Assembly: GCA_001766655.1 (NCBI GenBank)
Contig: MJCC01000013.1
Span: 2,952-66,951, forward strand
Length of the DNA stretch: 64,000 nucleotides
DNA from: Phytomonas francai
Lineage: Eukaryota > Euglenozoa > Kinetoplastea > Trypanosomatida > Trypanosomatidae
Direction of reading: 5' to 3'
In this document: in pieces, positions 1 through 9,200 of the stretch
How positions within the stretch are numbered: position 1 is the stretch's first letter
Layout of the letters: each line of letters starts with the position of its first letter
Made by a program: the position numbers and the translations under genes
Notes under the pieces: model-generated
Seen by the model: only the letters and a program-made list of their open reading frames with translations
Database searches by the model: none
What the model was told of the DNA's origin: nothing

Positions 1-2011
1 GGCCCCATTGCCTTAAAAAAAAAAACCTACAAAGAAAGGGGGGATTTCAGAGACGAAAGGGGGGGGTGCGACGGCCCCTCTTGCACGCGTAAAATTGTTT
101 GTGCCCCGCATTGTGGCATGGGGCTGGCTTGCGTGCACCCCGCCGACGTCCCCCACTTACAGGTTTCTTAAATTGCGACCTGTGGGGGCATTATTTTGGG
201 GGCGCGGTGCTCTTTGTACGAACCTTTGTGTGATCATTTTTTAAAAGTTTCTCCTAACTGAGAAAATTAAATGGAGGAGAGTTTTCTAAAATGAGGTGAT
301 TGTGTTGGAAAAAAATTGCAGGTAGTTTCTTTGTGGGGTGTGATTTTTTTATCAAGTACGCTGTCGACAATTCTCTGAAGGTGCGTGGGACATTTTCTGT
401 TCCTTTTCTTTTCATTCCTTTTGAAAATGTAGAAGTAAATATATATACTTTGAAGTGATTTTTCAAGATGGGGAACATGGGGGCTGAGTTATCCTAAAGC
501 ATCGCTTAATCTACTGGAAATGGATTTGAGCGACAACAGTGGGATATTTCTCACCACTTTATTTGTTGGTGATCTACTTTTTGAAAGTCTTGTATGCTCT
601 GTACTTCAAATTAGTATGATGTAAAACATTTTTAAAGCAAAAAAATACCCCTTTTCTTCCCAAATTCTAATGTTATTTATTCATTTATTTAAGTTTTTTT
701 TTTTAATCCTTCTTTTGAAGATCAGTAGACACACGTTTTAGGGAAAAATATATACAGATGGCATTATTTCTACAATGACTTTAATGTGAGATTTTCATTA
801 TCGATTTTGTTAAACAATATGCAAACTCTATGGTTTGAAAATTTTAGGCTTTCCAAATTTTACTTATTATTTCAGTATTATTTGGATATTCTAAATAACG
901 GCAGCTATACTGAAAAATGAATCTGTGATTTTTCGCTCCTATGTGAAAAATCTCTGAAAAGCACTGTAAATAATGGTTTGATGAAATGTATTGTCTTTTA
1001 CTATTGGCAATAAATATTGCAAAGTTTCCTTGAATTATTATTTTCTTAATGTATTAATATATCTTCTTTGTTCCTTATTTAGGCTGGTAAACGATTATGC
1101 TTTTTTAATTCTTTCCCTTTTTTTCCTATGGAGTATGGATCAACTACATTCAAAAAAATATTCGCGATATATATATTCTTCCTGTTTTCACTCTATCAAG
1201 CTCCTTTCTTTCCAGTAAAGAATTTTTTTTGCATAATGAGGACTTTCTTAGTTCTTTTATTTTGATATTTAAAAAAATTGCAGCTCATTCCTGTTGGGCG
1301 TACCTCGACGGTGAAATTTTTCAGATAGGTGTATTTGTATTTATATCATAATGGACACTTGCCTATATGATATTGATAACAACCATAGGGCACTCTAACT
1401 GAAATAGAGTTTTTTTTTCTATTTTCGATGTTGGAAAAATGCAGCGAGCAATTTATCTCTATTTCCCTCTTACACTGCTATATTTTTTCTTTCGCATTTG
1501 ATTTACTTGTTCAACACAAGCTATTTATTAAAATTAATTCGAATTCTGAACAAAAATGAGTATAAGCATTAATAATGATCTTATTTCTTACTAGTCTTTA
1601 CATTATAAATAGCAAATCTGAATAGCATGCATTTATTCAAAAATGTTGAACATAAAAAAATCGTTCTGAAAGAATATTTAATACATTTCAGGTTTAATTT
1701 GGTATTATTTTTTTTTTAAGTAACAATGCAACTTTTTACATCTCTTTTGGATCGATTTTCAACCTCTATTATCTATTATTATCAAATCTACATATCCTCC
1801 TCGTAATTTATTTGGAAAAGCATCTAAAAATCCTGTCACATAAGAAGTATCGTTTCTATTTAACCTAGTTTCACACAGACTCTTAGATACACTTTTTTTT
1901 TTTCAGGAGGAGGGTGGTGGTAAAGTCAAAGAGAACTCATATATATCATATCCTTTCTTTTCGAGCATCTTTTGGATATACATACCACCCAAAATACTGC
2001 CTGTATAAAGT
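1..2011. other. Gene-free leader region, GC-rich edge then AT-rich
   Basis: The first 240 bases are GC-rich (37 of 60 bases in 121-180) with several G and C runs. The rest is strongly AT-rich with many T tracts and no credible open frame. Frame 1 is open from the window edge to a TAA at 169-171 and is Cys-rich. It could be the tail of a gene cut by the edge, but it is too short to support a call. I see no tRNA box B and no repeat array. Confidence 0.5.
1891..1906 (+). promoter_or_regulatory. Likely trans-splice acceptor for the 654-residue gene
   Basis: A run of 11 T ends in CAG at 1904-1906, about 105 bases before the ATG at 2012. This is the expected polypyrimidine-AG arrangement for spliced-leader addition in kinetoplastids. 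Confidence 0.6.
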
Positions 2012-3976
2012 ATGATGCTTGACTCAAGCAAAACTCCAAACGATAATGTGTGGGATGATTTAGCACAGCCGAATTTAGTCGTCATGGATACAAGCACAGC
2101 TCATTTACTCTCGCAGATAACATTTTTGCATAATGAAGTTGAAAGACTTGAAAATCAACTGAGTAACATGCGATTAAAAGCAATGAAGGAGGCTAAAGAT
2201 GTAGCTTCTCGCTATGAGCATATTATTGAACAAAAGGACTCTGAGATAACCGAATGGAGGGCGAGAATCGGACAGCGAAAAACTGAAGTTGACCTTTCCA
2301 AACGGTGTGCCAATTTGGAAAAACAGCTGGCTGCGACAAATGCTGAAAAAAGTACCCTGGCCATGGAAAAGAATGATATGCAAGCTAAGCTACGGAAACT
2401 AGAATCTACGATGAAAATGCGTAACAATGAATTAAAAGAAGCAACCCGCCTTTCCCAGGAGAAGGATGCTGTAGCAAGTGACCAAAATGTGAAGCTTTCT
2501 CAGATCATTAAAAAATTATCTGAGGAAAACCAAAAGCTTGCCCAGGATCTCGCAAGCCTGCATAAAAAATCTATCTTAAAAACTGACAAGGAGACAGAAA
2601 TTGAACCGCTCAGCACTACGGACTTTGGTGTTCAAGTATGTTTCTCCGAAAGAGCTGAAAAAGAATGCCAAGTTGAGTCACCTTTCTTCCTTGTTGACGC
2701 GAATTCACAGTCATTGCATAATCTATGTCATACATTGGAACGAAAAACCCAGGAGTGCGACGCATTCCGAGCCCAAGTGGAGGACTTGAGGGTTTTGCAG
2801 GAGGACACGCTTCGCACGCTAGAAAGCACGAAAAAGCGTCTTGTTGATGAGACTGAACGACGCAAAATGATCACCAACGATGCCGAAAAATTGTCTATTC
2901 AGGTGCAATCGATGCAACAAAAGAACAGCTTTCAAGCGGCAACGGAGCGAGACCTGCTTGAGAAAATAAATATTTTGGAGGACCAAAAGCATCAGCTCCA
3001 GTCTGCGATTGTGCGATTGGAGCACGACCATGGGACTTGGGAGAAGCAGCTGAAGCAGTACGAAAAGGATATGGACGAATTGATCGCTAACAAAAACTAC
3101 TCAAACCACCAACTTGGTCTCTTGGCAAATGAAAATGAAAACTTACAAGCAGAAAATCAGGGTCTGCTAACCCGTGAATCGCAACTGGCTTTCTCGCTCA
3201 AAGTTAAAGATGGGGAGCTTCAAGAAGTACTTACAGCGTATCAGAACTCTGTTAAGGAAAATGAAATGATTTTAGGGAATCAACAATTCCTGGAGCGAGA
3301 GTTGGATAGTGTTAGAGCTAATTTGGCCTCAAAGGAGGAGGGCATCCTATATTTACAAGAACAACTTAGTACCTTGCATCAACGAGAGCAGCAGCTTGTA
3401 ATTGATCTTCAAAACTTCGGATATGATAATGAACAGCTTCACCGTAATATTCTTCATAGCGAAGCGCTTCTAGGGAAACTGGAGAGCAAGTGTCAAGAGC
3501 TGCAACAACTTATCCATGCTAAGGATCACACCATCGAAGAGCTTCACCAAAGTTTAGCGGAGCTCAGCAAGCAAATTGTCATTAAGGAGAATGAGTGTCT
3601 TCTTCTACGACGCCAATGTGAATCATTCGAGTCCGAAGTTACACGATTACAAGCAGCGGTCGCTACAGAGACTCAGAGGAATCAAAAAATCGAAGAATCT
3701 AATGCACGCTTGGTTGCGCGTGATGTTCTGTCTTCTTCAAACTACTATAGTGACATATCGAATCAGGCAACTTTGCTCCAACACGAGGTTGATTTACGGA
3801 ACAAGGAGCTTGCAGACTTCAAGGAACGACTTCGAATTGAATCTGAAGCTAGGCAAAAGCTTGCAAAAGACTTGGAGATTGTTAAGAGTGATCTTTCAGA
3901 TATCACAGGAACAAAGAAAAGACTAGAGCGTATTATTTTAGATCAGACTAACACACTTTCTATGCTTTCCAAGTAG
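2012..3976 (+). CDS. Long coiled-coil protein
   Basis: This 654-residue protein is almost entirely predicted coiled coil. It has heptad-like spacing of Leu/Ile with abundant Glu, Gln, Lys and Asn from about residue 25 to the end, for example ITFLHNEVERLENQL near the N terminus. A less regular stretch at about residues 190-235 may be a hinge. No catalytic motif, signal peptide or membrane segment is visible. The start is the first of two ATGs (2012 and 2015) after a strong splice acceptor. The next genes include a radial-spoke-like protein, so a basal body or axonemal structural role is possible, but that is inference from shape and neighbours. I cannot assign it to a named family; CEP135/TSGA10-like basal-body proteins are one candidate group. 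Confidence 0.85.
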   Translation: MMLDSSKTPNDNVWDDLAQPNLVVMDTSTAHLLSQITFLHNEVERLENQLSNMRLKAMKEAKDVASRYEHIIEQKDSEITEWRARIGQRKTEVDLSKRCANLEKQLAATNAEKSTLAMEKNDMQAKLRKLESTMKMRNNELKEATRLSQEKDAVASDQNVKLSQIIKKLSEENQKLAQDLASLHKKSILKTDKETEIEPLSTTDFGVQVCFSERAEKECQVESPFFLVDANSQSLHNLCHTLERKTQECDAFRAQVEDLRVLQEDTLRTLESTKKRLVDETERRKMITNDAEKLSIQVQSMQQKNSFQAATERDLLEKINILEDQKHQLQSAIVRLEHDHGTWEKQLKQYEKDMDELIANKNYSNHQLGLLANENENLQAENQGLLTRESQLAFSLKVKDGELQEVLTAYQNSVKENEMILGNQQFLERELDSVRANLASKEEGILYLQEQLSTLHQREQQLVIDLQNFGYDNEQLHRNILHSEALLGKLESKCQELQQLIHAKDHTIEELHQSLAELSKQIVIKENECLLLRRQCESFESEVTRLQAAVATETQRNQKIEESNARLVARDVLSSSNYYSDISNQATLLQHEVDLRNKELADFKERLRIESEARQKLAKDLEIVKSDLSDITGTKKRLERIILDQTNTLSMLSK

Positions 3977-4272
3977 CCAGCTTTTTCAGCAATTGCATTG
4001 ATATATCTTTCTATAGATCTCCCACGCATACAGGGGGCTGCTTCATAGAAATACGACCTTTATTTACTTGGGTCATTTTTAGCTTTAAGATATTGTTGAA
4101 TGCTTAGTTTTATTACCTGTGTAATTTCAAATTCTTCACATATTTGTTGTTCTTCTTTTACGCCATCTGTGAACTCTATTTTCGGCCTTTTCTTTTTTCT
4201 TTGATAATATGGGAAAGGAGAGGAATTGGGGCTTGCAATTAATTTTATTCTAGTCTCTCTACATATATAAGG

Positions 4273-4755
4273 ATGGACGCTCTTTACTCAGTGGAGCAAG
4301 TGCATATCCCACCAGATCTAGGTACAATTATGAAACAATACACTAAGGCCATTTTGCGTGATGAACCGACGGATGTGTACAAGTATAGTGCAAACTTTTT
4401 CGCCATTATATCTGGGAAATCTCCCTTTTTTGACGAAAATGGGGTCCTTATTGAGGACGAGTATGTTTCAACACAATCAAACGACAGGTTGAACACGTCT
4501 GCGCCTGTTTACGGACAAGATAGTATTGATGTAATTTTCCAAAAATACATGAGAGACGAAAATGGCACAGCCAGTCTAGAGGACCTTCCTCAGATTCTGG
4601 AGGATATTGTATCGGCTCTTGGATTAAAAGAGGATGACCTTCCACCTGCCGCAGAAGTTGCCTCTGTTCTTCATACCGAGGACGGTTTTATAGATCTACT
4701 TGAACTCAGGCAACTCTTGTTTGAACCTGAGCCCCAGTCTAATTCAAATGTATGA
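4273..4755 (+). CDS. RIIa-domain protein, radial spoke RSP7/RSP11 or ropporin-like
   Basis: This 160-residue protein has an N-terminal RIIa (PKA regulatory subunit type II) dimerisation/docking fold at about residues 8-50. It matches the ropporin pattern IPPDLGTIMKQYTKAILR followed by a Tyr/Ser/Phe-rich second helix (YKYSANFFAII). In ropporin, SPA17 and radial spoke proteins 7 and 11 this domain docks on an amphipathic helix of an AKAP-like partner in the axonemal spoke. The C-terminal part (about 85-155) has two EF-hand-like helix-loop-helix stretches (loop DENGTASLEDL) lacking a full set of calcium ligands, more like RSP7 than the short RSP11. The family assignment is good. Which spoke protein it is remains open. 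Confidence 0.8.
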   Translation: MDALYSVEQVHIPPDLGTIMKQYTKAILRDEPTDVYKYSANFFAIISGKSPFFDENGVLIEDEYVSTQSNDRLNTSAPVYGQDSIDVIFQKYMRDENGTASLEDLPQILEDIVSALGLKEDDLPPAAEVASVLHTEDGFIDLLELRQLLFEPEPQSNSNV

Positions 4756-4931
4756 AAGTTAAAAAATCCAAACAACAGTGAGTGAGGAGAGAAAGAGAGA
4801 ATGCATTTTTTCCCATGTATCCATCATGTACGTGAGTTGTGAGTACTGCTGTCTCTGCCAAAGTACATCATCACCGCTTTTTCTGTGTCGATGTGAAGAT
4901 CATAATTTTGAGTCGAGATTTCTTTCCTATT

Positions 4932-4955
4932 GAACTTTCACTCATTTGATTCTAG
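4932..4955 (+). promoter_or_regulatory. Likely trans-splice acceptor for the LRR gene
   Basis: A T/C-rich stretch ends in TCTAG (AG at 4954-4955), 20 bases before the ATG at 4975. A frame starting at the TTG of 4930 would have most of its first codons removed by this splice, which supports 4975 as the start. Confidence 0.55.
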
Positions 4956-4974
4956 AGTACATGCCTGCCAAGAT

Positions 4975-5991
4975 ATGGTTAGGGAAAAATTAGCTGCTAA
5001 GAAAGATCTCACCAGAGACCATCAAGTCTCTTTAGCGCAAGAATTGCATGTAGACGTTGATTTAAGGCGTCTCCATGAGGCGTGCGCTCAGCTCGGTGAG
5101 GAGTGCATACCATTTATGAAGCGGGTGAAAATAGAGCTAATTCGCACCAAAGAAGGTGAAATGAGGGATACCCCACAAGTTCCACTGTTTATCTATGAAA
5201 AGATACCGCTCCAAAATTTGAAGCTGCTTTTTTCTGTAGTCCTACCACCGTATCCATATCTCCGAGTTATTCAGCTCCATCACTGCGAAATAACGGATGA
5301 TGGTGTTCTTCCCCTTGTTGATTTTCTGAGGACGTATAAACCGAGCACGGAAAAGAACCCCTTTGGCGTAGAATGCCTAGAGCTGCCTGGATGTGGTATT
5401 GGACCTCGTGGTGCTAGCTACCTGGCCAGCGTCTTTTGCGAAAACGCCACAATTAAACGACTCAAGTTGGACTTTAACTCAATTGGTGACAAGGGAATTG
5501 AAGCACTATGCAAGGGTCTTCGTTGGAACACCAAGTTGACAGATTTGTCGCTACAATATTGCGAAATCAGTTGCTCTGGGGCTCCTTTTATTGCAGCCTC
5601 CGTCATTGAATGCAGCAACGTGAAAGTGCTATCCCTACGGGGCAACAATTCCCTCCAGGATTCTGGTGTTTCACATCTCGCACGTGCGCTAAATGTTGGG
5701 CTACACATCGAGGAGCTTGATTTAGCGGATGTTGGTTTTGGTGCAAGTGCTGAAACTATCGATGCCCTCTGTGAAGGTGTGGAAAATAGCGTATCACTTA
5801 ATTCCGTTAACTTAGATCTCAACACGCTCATTCCCACCGGAACTCGGTCACTGCTTGAGGCTATTTCAAGAAATAGGCGTATTAAAAAACTCGTGGTGAG
5901 CGAGCGTTCGGATCCCGATGTATACAAGGAAATATTAGATGTCCTCTCAGTCAACAATAAGGGGATGAAAAAGAAAGGAAAGAAGCACTAG
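4975..5991 (+). CDS. Leucine-rich-repeat protein, ribonuclease-inhibitor type
   Basis: The ATG start at 4975 gives 338 residues; the open frame reaches back to a TTG at 4930 that is unlikely to be used. From about residue 85 onward there are at least six LRRs of the long RNase-inhibitor class, alternating strand motifs such as IKRLKLDFNSIGDKGIEALC and LKVLSL-like units with helices. The C terminus is a lysine-rich tail (KGMKKKGKKH). No F-box, kinase or membrane segment is seen. Such proteins are scaffolds. Many kinetoplastid and Chlamydomonas examples are flagellar (for example DRC5), and the radial-spoke-like gene just upstream fits that, but the role is inferred. Confidence 0.85.
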   Translation: MVREKLAAKKDLTRDHQVSLAQELHVDVDLRRLHEACAQLGEECIPFMKRVKIELIRTKEGEMRDTPQVPLFIYEKIPLQNLKLLFSVVLPPYPYLRVIQLHHCEITDDGVLPLVDFLRTYKPSTEKNPFGVECLELPGCGIGPRGASYLASVFCENATIKRLKLDFNSIGDKGIEALCKGLRWNTKLTDLSLQYCEISCSGAPFIAASVIECSNVKVLSLRGNNSLQDSGVSHLARALNVGLHIEELDLADVGFGASAETIDALCEGVENSVSLNSVNLDLNTLIPTGTRSLLEAISRNRRIKKLVVSERSDPDVYKEILDVLSVNNKGMKKKGKKH

Positions 5992-6143
5992 TGTCGTTCC
6001 CCTACGTTAAATGTAAACTATCATTTGAAGTAACCTACCCGAGTTGTTTCCTCTTTGAATCACATATCGACAGAAGGGTTTGGATGCTAGTTCAGTATGG
6101 TATTCCACTCGGTGCTTTCTATTTGCCACTTCTCCCTTTTCTA

Positions 6144-6163
6144 ATATATATATATATATATAT
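6144..6163. repeat. (AT)n microsatellite
   Basis: Ten AT units lie between the LRR gene and the 1638-residue gene. Similar short AT/TA runs occur near 20,725, 37,845, 39,930 and 45,870, all in untranslated DNA. Confidence 0.9.
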
Positions 6164-6214
6164 CAACTTTATTGAAAATTTTAAAAGAAGGTCAAGTTCA
6201 TCGTTTTCCGGAAA

Positions 6215-9200
6215 ATGGTGCTCATATTTGCACTAGAGCAGGAGGATGCTGCCAAAAGAGAGCCGACAAAGTCAACGATGTTCCATTTTGTTCCATACAG
6301 CCAAAATGTCGCTTTATCTTGCAGCGCTGAGGTTGATCCGCCTTCAGAGGAAGACATTAATAAGGCCTTATTATCAACTCGCGTCCATGATCATCCAACA
6401 TTTTTCGTGTCTCCTTACGACTTTTGCATCGGAGGCACCGACGGGGATGGCCCTATCCTTGAAAAGTTTTACTCCGATATTTCCGTAAAAGTCGGGAAAC
6501 GTGAAAATGTGACTATTATTAGCCGTGGCACGCAGGGGGATCGGTATTTTGAGAAGCTCTTATTGAACGTGTTAGATACCATCAAAATCACAGCCGAATA
6601 CGCCATCCAGCTCGTGACGGACGAAATCGCGAAGGAAAAGCAGATGCAGCGCCTTCTCCAACTTGAAGGTGATGGCCGTAATGGTATGAAGGAGTTAACT
6701 AAGGGAGCTTCCGAATCCATTAGATCTCGGACTGACGTAAATAGAGAAGTTTTGCCTATTTCTGCGAATTTGGTTAAAACGTTACAATCGTTGAAAAAAA
6801 CATATCCCCATAATCGGGGATCTGGCACCCATGACAACAAGAATATGAACACGTTCTCATCGAGGAGTCGATACACACTGGTTTCGGCCTCGCATACTAC
6901 TGATCTGACTCCACCGTGCGCAAAAGGTTCCCTTTTAACGCCTGCAGCTTTTATCACCAATCCGCCCGTGTTTCATTTCACGAGTCACTCCTGTTCCATG
7001 TTGAGTAGTCGCGATCGAAACGTTCGAAGACATTCCTACCTTTATTCTCAACAAAATAGAAAATCCATGTTATTACTCCTTGATAAGCTTCAAGCCAAAG
7101 GTCAGAACGCTCCCCCCGAACCCCTGAAAGGAAATGGATGGGGTGCATTCATGGTAGCGTACTACTTTGATGGTGAAAATTCTGTTATGGCGCTGCCAGG
7201 GGTACCTAACTTCAAGGAGATAATTCGGTCGTTTGCGGTCGATTTTTGGATGCGGACGGATTGCAGCGCCTCCGAAGGGAGGCGCGTCCTAGTTCAGATT
7301 ATGGACGGTCAAATTGAGGATAAAGGGCAACTCTTTCAGATATCACTCAACTGTTATGAAGAAATGAAGGAGTCGATTCGACTCTTCGCACGGGATTCCG
7401 CAAACCGAGTCTTGGAGGCTCTTGTTTCCCTCAAAGACTTCCCACAGGTCACTTCTGGAACTTCATTCCATCACATTTTATTCAGCATTCAAAGCCTTGA
7501 CGAGGGGTTGATTCAATGTCTCATAGATGGCCGATCCGCGAATGTCCAGATCCTTCAACAAGAGCATCCTATTGCGTTCAATACATGGCCGCATCGTTTG
7601 TTTATTGGAGGTTTCCTTAACGAGAACAATAATCCAACTTCGGTGTTTCGCGGGATCCTCCTGGATTTACGCTTTTGGTCTGATAGTGAGGCGAGGAAGC
7701 TGCTCCTTTTTTGGCGCCTGTTTGCGGACTCAAGCGGCAAGCTTATAGAGCTAACCAAAACCATACCAGCGGATCATCATGAAAGTTTGCTCTCCCTAAA
7801 ACAAGTTGAGGAGCCTGTTCCGAAAAGCTCGCCGTATTTCGATGGTAATCTTTCAATGAATATGGGGACCATGTCGCTATGGGGGGAGCTTATGCAAAAT
7901 TGGCGTCTCGAGATCAGCTTTCGCACTGATATATCCACAAGCATCATGTCCCTGGTTGGCGTAACGGACCAAAAGTACAAGATGCAGGAGTTCGGTATCG
8001 TTCTCAACGCCGAGCCACTTTTTCTGAAAGAGAGATTTCACTTTCACGAGTTTAATGTGACCTTTTTCTTGGTAGACGCGTTTGGTGCGTGCTGTTCCGC
8101 TCTCCTCCGTGGCTCTGAACGACAAAGTCTGATGGATGGTGAGTGGCACAGGTTAGTTTGGAAGTGTGTGGACAGCGAATCTAACAAATTCCTTGTTTCT
8201 GTGGACGGTGTTCCACAGGAACTTTTGTACGTCCTCCGTGAGGGACCGAACCGATTTGTTGGATTCGATAACTGGATTTGCGTTGGAGGGCATAATGTTC
8301 GAAACTGGAAGGTGAAGCGCCCCTTTGTAGGTCAAATAGGACACTTTTATGTATCTCTAAGGGGCAAAATTTACACTACATTGACCATGGGTGAGGGGCC
8401 GGGGGCGTATGTCATGCAGGACCACTCTGGTCACCAAAATCACGGACTGCTGATTGATCCCAACACCGGGTCGGTTCGTAAGAACGACGTTCTTTGGATG
8501 CCTAGCATGGAGAAAAAATTGGATGACGAAAAGGCAAATAATCGCAAGCTCGATTTAGTTGTGTACAAGAATAATCGTGTGTCAATTGCGGTGGTGGTCT
8601 TCACCTGCGTGTTTGACGCCATTGGCACACCACGAGAAGCTATTGAAGATACAATTCATGGTAAAACGTACACCCCTCAGGTAATAAATGACGATGGCGA
8701 TGCAGAGGGCAACCCTTCCAATAAGAATTCCTGGCGTGTATGGCGCACGATCCCCGATGAGTGTTTCAAATCGCTGGATACCATTGTTCAACTCGAGGAA
8801 TCATTTAACGCGGTGCTGTCTTCGCCAAATGTGAAAGGTCACCTCATGATAGTCGTTAGAATAGGCGATTGCAATGTATCATTGCTTCATTTGTGCGACC
8901 CAGAGCTTCCCCACAACTCTGTCTACGATTGCAACATGCTTAAGTGGCGCTACTCGTATATTGTTGAGGGTTGTCGCGGCCGTCGTGAGTTGATGTTGAA
9001 TCGTGTGGTTGAGAGCGTGGAGAGTGTTCTGATGGCAACAACCATGAAGCCTAATATAACTTCTCGCCTTGGTCCCCTCAACGCTACTCCTGGAGTTCCA
9101 CTTCTTTCAGATGATATCGTCAAAGCATTTGTGGGAAAGGGAAAACCATGGTTTTTAGCGACTATTTTACATTCGCAGCTCCTAAACTTTAAATATGGCT

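Noticed and set aside
1..171. Open Cys-rich frame at the left edge
   Set aside because: Too short and in G/C-run DNA; cannot be told from chance.
5418..5957. 179-codon minus-strand frame inside the LRR gene
   Set aside because: Mirror of the LRR coding sequence; no domain and wrong strand.
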